The notes below the pieces were generated by a model that saw only the letters and a list, made by a program, of their open reading frames with translations, made no database searches and had not been told where the DNA came from. 64,000 nt of DNA from Methylacidiphilales bacterium (GTDB taxonomy: Bacteria; Verrucomicrobiota; Verrucomicrobiia; Methylacidiphilales; UBA1321), in the NCBI GenBank assembly GCA_021272165.1, contig JAJSLK010000015.1, positions 48,857 to 112,856 of the forward strand, written 5' to 3'. This document shows positions 57,806 through 64,000 of this stretch, piece after piece. Position 1 is the stretch's first letter, and each line of letters starts with the position of its first letter. A program made the position numbers and the translations under genes.

Positions 57806-57872
57806 CTTGGTTGCCCATTCGGACGCCACCTCACATCTCGTTGTTCAATCTTTTTGATTTTTAAAACACGCC

Positions 57873-58200
57873 CTAGGGTGCCTGTTGGCGCAACGTTATA
57901 GAGACTTAAGGTAAAGCTATCGGATGTTGGGGCAGGAGTGGTATTCGATGCCCCATTTGCGAAATATCCTCCCCCAAATATAATTTCATTTGCCGTGCCA
58001 CTTACTTCGGGCGTCAACGCATCCCCAGCCATCGTTTGAGTTGAGTAGTTAGCGTCTGCATAATAGTAGGTACCACCTGCTGGGTTAGGACTTCCGTTAT
58101 CAAAAATGATCTGTGCATCGGCGAGTTGAATACCCAACCAGAAACAAATCATACTCAGTGTAGTAACCGAGAATGTTTTCAGTTCAAAAGCCAGTGACAT
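57873..58200 (-). pseudogene. N-terminal part of PEP-CTERM protein gene cut by IS
   Basis: The ATG at 58200 begins MSLAFELKTFSVTTLSMICFWLGIQLADAQ, a signal peptide, then FDNGSPNPAGGTYYYADANYSTQTMAGD and NVAPTGTL up to the CTAG. The track ORF goes on into IS sequence (57751) and begins 14 codons too early. The PEP-CTERM tail at 55667-56065 is the other half of the same gene. Such proteins are secreted and thought to be sorted by exosortase, with no enzyme function implied. Confidence 0.88.
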
Positions 58201-58240
58201 TACGCCATCGACCCTAAAAGTAAAACGGAGCGAAGCAAAC

Positions 58241-58273
58241 AAAAACCCCGCCCCGGCGTGAGCTGAGACGGGG
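58241..58273 (-). terminator. possible intrinsic terminator
   Basis: On the minus strand CCCCG-TCTCAGCTCACGC-CGGGG, with CGGGG repeated once more, is followed by TTTTTGTTTG. The stem is GC-only and a U-tract follows, so termination of leftward transcription (for example from tRNA-Arg) before the PEP-CTERM gene is plausible. Confidence 0.5.
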
Positions 58274-58374
58274 AATCAAACTTATCAAACAGTGGTAGCT
58301 GACAGGTAATAGGCCGACACGTATTGGGGTGAACACCCTACGCCGCTCCTAAGCCATCTTGAGCGCAAGGCGGA

Positions 58375-58400
58375 CTTGTTTGGGCACCATTCGGGCACTA
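58375..58400. promoter_or_regulatory. putative integrase arm site, right
   Basis: CTTGTTTGGGCACCATTCGG followed by GCACTA contains two GGGCAC units 11 bp apart. It resembles the motif at 48622-48650 and lies 57 bp inside attR in the same orientation. Binding by the element integrase is an inference. Confidence 0.45.
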
Positions 58401-58456
58401 CGTCAAAATATCGTCTCTAAATGCACCCTATTTTGAGGTTGGTTTTACCTCTGAAG

Positions 58457-58502
58457 TGGGCCCTATAGGATTCGAACCTATGGCCTCCTGATCCGTAGTC
58501 AG
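58457..58502. repeat. attR (46-bp core within tRNA-Arg)
   Basis: This copy of the 46-bp core is joined to the intact 5' half of tRNA-Arg, so the element supplies the 3' half of the working tRNA gene. This is standard for tRNA-targeting tyrosine integrases. Confidence 0.93.
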
Positions 58503-58530
58503 GCGCTCTAATCCGCTGAGCTAAGGGCCC
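58457..58530 (-). tRNA. tRNA-Arg (anticodon ACG)
   Basis: The 74-nt reverse complement starts GGGCCCTTAGCTCAGCGG. It has anticodon stem-loop CCTGA-CTACGGA-TCAGG with anticodon ACG, T arm ATAGG-TTCGAAT-CCTAT, acceptor AGGGCCC and discriminator A. CCA is not encoded. It is the insertion target of the adjacent element, which rebuilt its 3' half. Confidence 0.96.
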
Positions 58531-58546
58531 TTAAGTAAAACAACTT

Positions 58547-58564
58547 CGCCTGTTTCTTCAGGCG
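58547..58564 (-). terminator. possible terminator after the sedolisin gene
   Basis: CGCCTG-TTTCTT-CAGGCG is a perfect 6-bp stem. On the minus strand it is followed by AAGTTGTTTTACTT. It lies between the sedolisin stop (58627) and the tRNA 5' end and so could separate the two transcripts. Confidence 0.4.
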
Positions 58565-58626
58565 CTGTGACAGGAAGGGTGACTATGAAAGAACCCATCG
58601 GCAGGGTCAAGGGTTCATTTCGGTTC

Positions 58627-61500
58627 TCATCCCGGTATGGGAGAAGGCGTGGGGGTGGGGGAAGGGGTTGGTGTCGGGGTGGGCGCAGTAAAGTTGATGT
58701 TGAGCCGGATAAATCTTGTCGGTAACCCGGTGACATTCACCTCATCCTCCATGATGGGATCGCCCGTCAGCGGGTCGGTACCGATCTGCTTGGCAATCGT
58801 TGGCGCCACATTCGGCCATGTCACCAGGTCGGAGGAAGTCTGAATGTTAATCGTCAGCCCCGTCTCCATTGCGAATTGCCGGTACGTCAGTGTCAGGTAT
58901 GTCGTACCCGGCGTGGTTGTCGTATCCACGCCCGCGGCCGGCAGTGCGGCCCAGTCTGAGGCCTTCATCACAACCGTTGGATCAATATCGAAAAGATATT
59001 TCGAAAGATTGGGAATCCCATCATTCAGCGGCGTGTCACTCGGCTGGCCGGTAATTGAATAGTGGGCTTCCCACTGCGTAAAGGTCTCGGTCACTGGCGT
59101 GGGCGTGGGAGTCGGGGTTGGAGAAGGCGTTGGGCTTGGTGTCGGTGATGGCGTGGGAGTAGGCGTTGGGCTTGGCGTCAGCGTCGGGGTAGGTGTTGGA
59201 GTCGGCGAGGGAGTTGGGGTGGGCGTGGGGCTTGGTGTCGGCGTCGGCGAAGGTGTTGGAGTCGGCGATGACGTGGGGGAGGGCGTTGGGCTTGGCGTCA
59301 GTGATGGAGTTGGGGTGGGCGTCGGACTTGGTGTATGCGTTGGCGAAGGTGTTGGAGTCGGTGATGGCGTGGGAGTAGGCGTTGGGCTTGGCGTCAGCGT
59401 CGGGGTAGGTGTTGGAGTCGGCGAGGGAGTTGGGGTGGGCGTCGGACTTGGTGTATGCGTTGGCGAGGGAGTTGGAGTTGGTGATGGCGTGGGGGAAGGC
59501 GTTGGAGTGGGCGTCGGGGTAGGTCCTTGAACCGTCAGGCTAAAAGTCTGGGTCGCATTCGGCAAAACACCATTATTGGCAATAACCGTGCCGGTAAACG
59601 TTCCTCCTTGCGTCGGCGTACCGCTGATTGTGCCGTTGGTCAGCGTAAGTCCATTCGGCAGGCTCCCGCTGCCGAGCGAAACCGTCGGTGCGGGCATTCC
59701 CACTGTCGTATAGGTAAAGTTGTACGGCGTCCCCACCGACGCACTGTTCGTTGCCGGGCCGTCCGTAAAAACCGGCGCCCGCGAAGGTCCCTGGTAAGAC
59801 AAAAGAGCCTGCGCCAGGTTCTGCACGTTCGGCACCCCGATCCCCGTCGTCTCATCGTAGCCGGTCGTCGCGCTGTAGAGCCCTCCGCTATTGCCCGTGG
59901 CGTTGTTTCCGGAAACAATATCCCTAAAGCTGGAGCTACCCAACAAGGGATAAATGGCCGGCCCCAGCGCTCCCACGGAAGAGAGACTGTGATTGGCACG
60001 GTTTTGATTGATTAACGCGCAGAATCCCGCCCAGGTCGGGGTGCTCCAGCTCGTACCACCAATTTCGTACGTGGTACCGTTCAAGATCAGGATTGCCCCA
60101 GTGTAGGGATCGGCAGCGCAGGCAACATCCGGCACCTCGCGATAGGAACCGCTTACGCCGGTGCCCGTTTGCCATGAAGGCCGTGAAAAATAGATGCTGG
60201 CCCCGCCTCCACTGGCGCCGGTGCTGTTGTTCCAAACCGTTTCACTGGCAACCGTTCCGCCGGAATTGAGCGTCAGGGAGGTCCCGCCGACGGACGTGAC
60301 ATTTGGATCGCTGGCCGGCGAAGAGACCTGCAGCGGGCCGCTCTCGTCACCAGCACCGTAAAGCCCCGGCGTGGAACCACAGTCCCCCGATGAAGCAAAA
60401 ACGGTAACACCCGCGCCGGAAATCTCGGCGAAATATTGGTCGTCGGTCTGGATTTGGCTGGAGGACATATATTCCTCGCCCAACCCGTAACTCATCGACA
60501 TCTGGTGAATGTTGTATTCGGGGTGATTAATGACGTCCTGGTAGATCTGCTGGTAGACGCGGTCGAGGTTCGTAAAGCTGAGGGATTGGGCGGCGTAAAC
60601 CCTGACCTTGCCCCCCAGCGCAATCGAACTGCTCCATTCCGTATCCAGAGTTTCTTCACCTCCCGGCAGTGGCAATGTTCCGGACACAACCTGGATGAAG
60701 CTGATATTGCTGAGGGATTGATTGACACCGTAAGTCGACCAAAAAGAGGTCAGATCGCTGGAGTTGGGAAAGGTGTCGATGGCAATCGCAATTGTCTGGC
60801 CTACACCGGTGATGTTGGAGGTATAAAGCGTGTTCGCGTTATAGGCCTTAGCGATCTGACTCGGAATAAAGGGAGGGTTGTTGCCAGTCTGGGAAGCCGG
60901 TTTCATGACAAAATGCTTGTGCATCCGGAGATAGGGTTGCAGGCCATTGATGCCCACGAGGAGAGATGAAAGCGAAGCCGGCACCTGGGGCGCACTGATG
61001 GCCGCGGTATAATCCTGGTTTTCGTGCCGGACACGCGCAAAGGTGACGCCCATGGACGATTCAAGGCGATGCACCCTGCCGCGGGCGAAAATGGCAAGAT
61101 GGCTTTTGTCCTCCTGGACGATTTCAAAACCGGAATTAATCAGCCACTGACTGACTTTGTCGTAATTAGAATAAAGCGGACTATATTTCTGCGTCATTTC
61201 CTCGGAGGCAATCTTCTCACCCCGGCTGACACGCTGCTCAAGTTCAGCAAAATTGCGCATCTTCAGCACAACCTCAAAATCCATCATTGCACCCCGTTCA
61301 TCCGCATTAAGAGCCCGTCGCGTAATATAGGCCCGGTGAGGATTTACCGGCCCGACTCCGGGGCTGGTCGCTACTGGCCGCACACTTCCATCAAGCGAAA
61401 CCGGATCCTGCGCACCAGCATTTAAAGAAAAAAAGCAGACAGCAAAAATGCAGATGACAAGACTCTTGAACCTTATCCGAAGGCCTGTTCGAGAGGACAT
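58627..61500 (-). CDS. secreted sedolisin (S53) protease with Pro-Thr linker
   Basis: The 957 residues are laid out as follows. A signal peptide ends near SLNAGA, and a pro-kumamolisin propeptide (about 40-190) follows. The S53 catalytic domain (about 210-570) has [10 protein letters not shown] (Glu and Asp of the triad), [13 protein letters not shown] (Ser), and the calcium-site region [11 protein letters not shown]. An Ig-like putative domain (about 575-660, [20 protein letters not shown]) precedes a long linker of TPTPSPTP repeats (about 660-800) and a C-terminal domain with [28 protein letters not shown]53 enzymes are acid serine-carboxyl endopeptidases. A role in extracellular protein breakdown fits. 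The gene is alone. Confidence 0.93.
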   Translation of the reverse strand: MSSRTGLRIRFKSLVICIFAVCFFSLNAGAQDPVSLDGSVRPVATSPGVGPVNPHRAYITRRALNADERGAMMDFEVVLKMRNFAELEQRVSRGEKIASEEMTQKYSPLYSNYDKVSQWLINSGFEIVQEDKSHLAIFARGRVHRLESSMGVTFARVRHENQDYTAAISAPQVPASLSSLLVGINGLQPYLRMHKHFVMKPASQTGNNPPFIPSQIAKAYNANTLYTSNITGVGQTIAIAIDTFPNSSDLTSFWSTYGVNQSLSNISFIQVVSGTLPLPGGEETLDTEWSSSIALGGKVRVYAAQSLSFTNLDRVYQQIYQDVINHPEYNIHQMSMSYGLGEEYMSSSQIQTDDQYFAEISGAGVTVFASSGDCGSTPGLYGAGDESGPLQVSSPASDPNVTSVGGTSLTLNSGGTVASETVWNNSTGASGGGASIYFSRPSWQTGTGVSGSYREVPDVACAADPYTGAILILNGTTYEIGGTSWSTPTWAGFCALINQNRANHSLSSVGALGPAIYPLLGSSSFRDIVSGNNATGNSGGLYSATTGYDETTGIGVPNVQNLAQALLSYQGPSRAPVFTDGPATNSASVGTPYNFTYTTVGMPAPTVSLGSGSLPNGLTLTNGTISGTPTQGGTFTGTVIANNGVLPNATQTFSLTVQGPTPTPTPTPSPTPSPTPTPSPTHTPSPTPTPTPSPTPTPTPTLTPSPTPTPTPSPTPTPSPTHTPSPTPTPTPSLTPSPTPSPTSSPTPTPSPTPTPSPTPTPTPSPTPTPTPTLTPSPTPTPTPSPTPSPTPSPTPTPTPTPVTETFTQWEAHYSITGQPSDTPLNDGIPNLSKYLFDIDPTVVMKASDWAALPAAGVDTTTTPGTTYLTLTYRQFAMETGLTINIQTSSDLVTWPNVAPTIAKQIGTDPLTGDPIMEDEVNVTGLPTRFIRLNINFTAPTPTPTPSPTPTPSPIPG
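59095..59525. repeat. Pro-Thr/Ser-Pro coding tandem repeat
   Basis: A degenerate 6-bp unit (plus-strand G-G-N-G-T-N, coding TP or SP dipeptides on the minus strand) runs for about 430 bp within the sedolisin gene. Larger blocks recur, such as the one containing [17 protein letters not shown]. The region is liable to slippage, so its length may be misassembled or vary between strains. Confidence 0.85.
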
Positions 61501-61652
61501 GGAAGAATTTAACTATTAGGACAAACGAGCTCCTGTGACGAGAAAGTAATTGCAACGTTTATCACTCAAGATTTCTCAACAAAACCAATTTTGATGATGT
61601 CACCAAATCGTTGTCCAGCCGCCTCTTGCCTAAAAAATGAGCCCGACCCATA

Positions 61653-62399
61653 ATGGGCATTGTGCCGTTTTATCGCGTCGAATTGCACAGTCATTGCCAG
61701 GGCGATCCCATCGACTCGCATTTGGGACACACCATCTTTGAGCATATCGATCAGGCCAAGGCGGTCGGGCTTGATGCGATTGCCGTGACGTGGCACCAAA
61801 AGGTCTGCGATAATCCCGACGCTTTTGATTATGCGCGGGATCGCGGCATCCTGCTCATTCCCGGCATGGAGGCGGACTTGAACCGGCGTCATCTGGTCGT
61901 ACTGAATTTGAAGCCGGGTGATTTACCCGGTGATACGACCTGGGATGAAGTCCGGGCCCTGCGGAAACGCAAGCCGGAGGTTTTCATGCTCGCACCTCAT
62001 CCTTTTTATCCCCATCCCAGCTGCCTGGGCCGGGAGATGAATGATCACATCGACTGTATCGATGCGGTGGAATGGTGCATGTTGCACGTGAATTGGCTGC
62101 CGGGACGGGTGAATCCCAATTTGCGCGTGGCACGGTGGGCCCATCAGTACAACAAGCCCGTCGTCGCCTGCTCGGATTCTCATTCGCTTAATACCATCGG
62201 CAAAAATGCCAGCACGGTGGAAGCCGATGCGCTCACGCCCGAGGCGCTTTTCGCCGGCATCCGGGCGGGGCGTGTCGCATTCCATCGCCGTTCGCTCGAT
62301 TTCATTCCATTCATGTACGAGGCAGGCCGCGCGATCGTATCCCAGCCACGAACCGTTGGCCGGTGGGTGAAGAAGGCTCTTCGCGCCCGCCCCGTCTGA
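61653..62399 (+). CDS. PHP-domain metal-dependent phosphoesterase
   Basis: The 248-residue PHP protein has VELHSHCQGDP (two metal His), AVTWHQK, IPGMEADL, LAPHPFYPH and VACSDSHSLNTIG. These supply the metal ligands of the family. PHP proteins cleave phosphomonoesters or nucleotides, and the exact substrate is unknown. It is followed after 50 bp by the CbiX/DR2241-like gene and probably shares its transcript. Confidence 0.87.
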   Translation: MGIVPFYRVELHSHCQGDPIDSHLGHTIFEHIDQAKAVGLDAIAVTWHQKVCDNPDAFDYARDRGILLIPGMEADLNRRHLVVLNLKPGDLPGDTTWDEVRALRKRKPEVFMLAPHPFYPHPSCLGREMNDHIDCIDAVEWCMLHVNWLPGRVNPNLRVARWAHQYNKPVVACSDSHSLNTIGKNASTVEADALTPEALFAGIRAGRVAFHRRSLDFIPFMYEAGRAIVSQPRTVGRWVKKALRARPV

Positions 62400-62449
62400 T
62401 TCGTCCTCCCGGGCTTTTGCTTTGGTTTCCTCAGGCTAAAGTAGAGATC

Positions 62450-63889
62450 ATGCCGAATAATGACGCCGCCCTGCTGCTCCTGGGCCATGGCTCGACGCTC
62501 AATTCTGATTCGAGCGTGCCGACCTATGAGCATGCGGAGGAGATTCGACGGCGCGGCATGTTTACCGAAGTCCATGTTGCCTTCTGGAAAGAAGAGACAA
62601 ATTTTCGTCAGGCCTTGCACCTGACCGACTGCCGGCAGATTTACGTCGTGCCTGATTTTATCAGCTCCGGCTATTTCACGGAGCAGATCATCCCCCGGGA
62701 GCTAGGGCTCGAAGGCCCAATAACCCGACGAGAAGGCCGTGAGATTTTCTATTGCGAACCAGTGGGGCTTCATCCGTCGATGACCGAGGCGCTCCTGCGC
62801 CGAGCCAGTGAAGTTGTCGCTGCCTCGGGAGAAAGGATTGCCGAGCCCGCAAAAACGGCGTGCCTTTTTATTTGTGGGCATGGGACGTCGCTGAACGACA
62901 ATTCGACTCGCATTATCCACGAGCAGGCCGGTTTGATAAGATCACGCGGGCTTTATGCCGATTGCCAGGCCGTGCTGATGGAGCAGAGACCGCTCGTCAA
63001 GGACTGGCGGACGCTCACGAATTGTCCTGATGTCATCGTGGTGCCGTTCTTTATCTCCGACGGACTTCATTCCTTCGAAAATATCCCGGTGCTGCTTGGA
63101 CTGACTCATGACGTAAGGGAGAAATTCTTCGCCAATCCTCATCATGAAAATGGCCGTCGGCTTTGGTATGCGAGTGCCATTGGGACGGAGCCGTTCCTCG
63201 CCGATGTCATTCTCGCTCAGGTTCATCAGTTTCAGCAAAGATACGCGGATGCAGTGGCTGAAAGCCCAGGAACGCCGATCGCTCCATCCGGCCACAAAGA
63301 GCTGGAGCAATTTCTTCAAGATACTCCTCCACCATTCAAAATCGGCGAGATGGTGATTCACAAAAGGGAAGATGGCTCGTTCGAGCTACGGCATGGCGGT
63401 GATCTTGATCGCGATTCGGCTGGATTACATCGCATTGAATCGCTTGAGGAACTGCGCGATTTGGTGCGTTTTGATTCGGATGGAAATTTCCGTCCGCTTC
63501 ATGCCGCACCCCATTTGCGTTCGGGCTGGATTTATTGCGCCGGCGATTTGGCCGCTCTCCATCTGGCGCTTGATTACATTTATCCCGCCGCGCTCGCCAA
63601 TGGCATGCTGCATCGGAACGGCCGGCTCCCGGTCACATCCTGGAAGGAAACCGCCGAGCGCCAAAGTGGACGCTTTCATGTCGTCAGGGAAATCAACGAC
63701 GCATCGCTTCACGATGTTGTCCGAGATATTTGCGAGCGAAAATGCCGCAAGCGACGACTTTGGAGCCCGGCGGCACAGCCGGTGGAACCGCAACCTGGAG
63801 AAATTTCGCTGCTGTGCCCGGAAGCGTGCAATCTGTTGGTCAGCAAGGTGCGGGACAAACTAGAGCATTTTAAAATATATTGCACATAA
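62450..63889 (+). CDS. two-domain CbiX-like protein with C-terminal DR2241-type iron-sulfur domain
   Basis: The 479 residues contain two chelatase-like halves, each with a conserved His (LLLLGHGSTLN near 13 and FICGHGTSLND near 143). A C-terminal region about 350-479 has YCAGDLAALHLALDYIYPAALANG and four cysteines, RDICERKCRKRR and LLCPEACNL, that could bind a 4Fe-4S cluster. The family is related to sirohydrochlorin cobaltochelatases. The ATG at 62450 is chosen (MPNNDAALLLLGHG). The last residues (HFKIYCT) may be affected by the adjacent IS. Confidence 0.8.
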   Translation: MPNNDAALLLLGHGSTLNSDSSVPTYEHAEEIRRRGMFTEVHVAFWKEETNFRQALHLTDCRQIYVVPDFISSGYFTEQIIPRELGLEGPITRREGREIFYCEPVGLHPSMTEALLRRASEVVAASGERIAEPAKTACLFICGHGTSLNDNSTRIIHEQAGLIRSRGLYADCQAVLMEQRPLVKDWRTLTNCPDVIVVPFFISDGLHSFENIPVLLGLTHDVREKFFANPHHENGRRLWYASAIGTEPFLADVILAQVHQFQQRYADAVAESPGTPIAPSGHKELEQFLQDTPPPFKIGEMVIHKREDGSFELRHGGDLDRDSAGLHRIESLEELRDLVRFDSDGNFRPLHAAPHLRSGWIYCAGDLAALHLALDYIYPAALANGMLHRNGRLPVTSWKETAERQSGRFHVVREINDASLHDVVRDICERKCRKRRLWSPAAQPVEPQPGEISLLCPEACNLLVSKVRDKLEHFKIYCT

Positions 63890-63916
63890 CTGGGAAGGAG
63901 GATAAGCTTGGGGTCC

Positions 63917-64000
63917 ATGCGAGCTTACTCCTTGGATTTGCGGCAGCGGGTTTTGAAGGCTTACGACGAGAACAAGTGGACGGTGGGCCAGATCGCCGAG
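63917..64000 (+). CDS. IS630-family transposase, N-terminus (runs off window)
   Basis: The 28 codons visible read MRAYSLDLRQRVLKAYDENKWTVGQIAE, the N-terminal helix-turn-helix of IS630/Tc1-like transposases. A GGAAGGAGG ribosome site lies about 20 bp upstream of the ATG. The gene continues past the right edge, so completeness cannot be judged. The IS end lies in the 27 bp after the CbiX-like stop or slightly before it. Confidence 0.75.
   Translation, partial: MRAYSLDLRQRVLKAYDENKWTVGQIAE

Larger units (their letters stand above)
56066..57872. mobile_element. IS5-like element (1807 bp) with passenger gene
   Basis: The element is flanked by CTAG at 56062-56065 and 57873-57876, the 4-bp target expected for IS5-type transposases. 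The ends are imperfect inverted repeats: GTCGTGTTTGCAAAATCGA at the left, and GGCGTGTTTTAAAAATCAA reading inward from the right. It contains a frameshifted DDE transposase gene on the minus strand and, in the other half, a secreted-protein gene on the plus strand. Excision in silico restores the PEP-CTERM frame, which confirms the boundaries. Confidence 0.85.
48502..58502. mobile_element. 10.0-kb integrative element in tRNA-Arg, putative capsid-encoding phage satellite
   Basis: A 46-bp sequence from the 3' half of tRNA-Arg(ACG) is repeated identically at 48502-48547 and 58457-58502. Between the copies lie an integrase at the left end, an AlpA-like protein, an ATGA-coupled gene chain with iteron-like repeats, an HK97-type major capsid protein and a Nu1-like terminase subunit. 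Several unknown genes and an IS-interrupted PEP-CTERM gene complete it. I see no portal, large terminase, prohead protease, tail or lysis gene. This gene content suits a satellite that borrows parts from a helper phage, or a degraded prophage. Confidence 0.85.

Noticed and set aside
57751-57872. C-terminal end of the 163-aa track ORF (IKKIEQRDVRWRP...)
   Set aside because: It is read-through into the IS right end and not part of the PEP-CTERM protein.
59095-59530. Regular repeats taken as a possible CRISPR array
   Set aside because: No spacer-repeat structure. The repeat is a 6-bp coding unit (Pro-Thr/Ser) inside the sedolisin gene.

Overview
The window looks like a chromosomal segment of a GC-rich, facultatively or strictly fermentative bacterium, most likely Verrucomicrobiota. 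This is an inference from a PEP-CTERM sorting signal, a sedolisin with a long Pro-Thr linker, a cupin/treYZ/glgX gene mix and the general codon style. No rRNA or other decisive marker is present.

Layout. (1) 1-12.3 kb: a leftward operon runs ADP-forming acetyl-CoA synthetase with a GNAT tail, pyruvate:ferredoxin oxidoreductase (nifJ), a DHODH-like flavoprotein, a nitronate monooxygenase-like protein and a radical SAM/SPASM protein. An NAD-type malic enzyme faces away from it. (2) 12.3-28.3 kb: leftward genes for a complete bidirectional group 3d-type NiFe hydrogenase (hoxEFUYH), its protease, and hypA, F, C, D, E (no hypB). Upstream lie pntA1-pntA2-pntB transhydrogenase, a NiCoT nickel permease and a B12-binding radical SAM enzyme. 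Together regions 1 and 2 describe pyruvate fermentation to acetate with ATP gain, H2 evolution or uptake through NAD(H), NADH/NADPH balancing and nickel supply. (3) 28.5-37.7 kb: glycogen/trehalose block glgX-treY-treZ-GH15. (4) 38-48.4 kb: housekeeping and miscellaneous genes: ArsR/SRPBCC pair, tRNA-Ser(GGA), nadA, a small membrane peptide missed by the ORF track, a glycosyltransferase-PHP fusion, an LMF1-like membrane protein, a PEBP protein, a sensorless REC-HK-REC hybrid kinase, a beta-carbonic anhydrase and ada.

(5) 48.5-58.5 kb: a 10.0-kb integrative element inserted in the 3' half of tRNA-Arg(ACG). It is bounded by an identical 46-bp direct repeat. It carries a tyrosine integrase at attL, an AlpA-like protein, an ATGA-coupled chain with a candidate replication initiator, an iteron-like array (CCCGAA every 11-12 bp), an HK97-fold major capsid protein and a Nu1-like small terminase. 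No portal, large terminase, protease or tail gene is seen. I read it as a capsid-encoding phage satellite rather than a prophage, and it is the main discovery candidate. Its right part holds a PEP-CTERM gene cut by a 1.8-kb IS5-like element that carries a secreted-protein passenger gene. Removing the IS and one CTAG copy restores the reading frame exactly.

(6) 58.5-64 kb: sedolisin-type secreted protease with a Pro-Thr repeat linker, a PHP phosphoesterase, a two-domain CbiX/DR2241-like protein and the start of an IS630-type transposase running off the right edge. All functions come from motif reading of the given translations. No database search was run.
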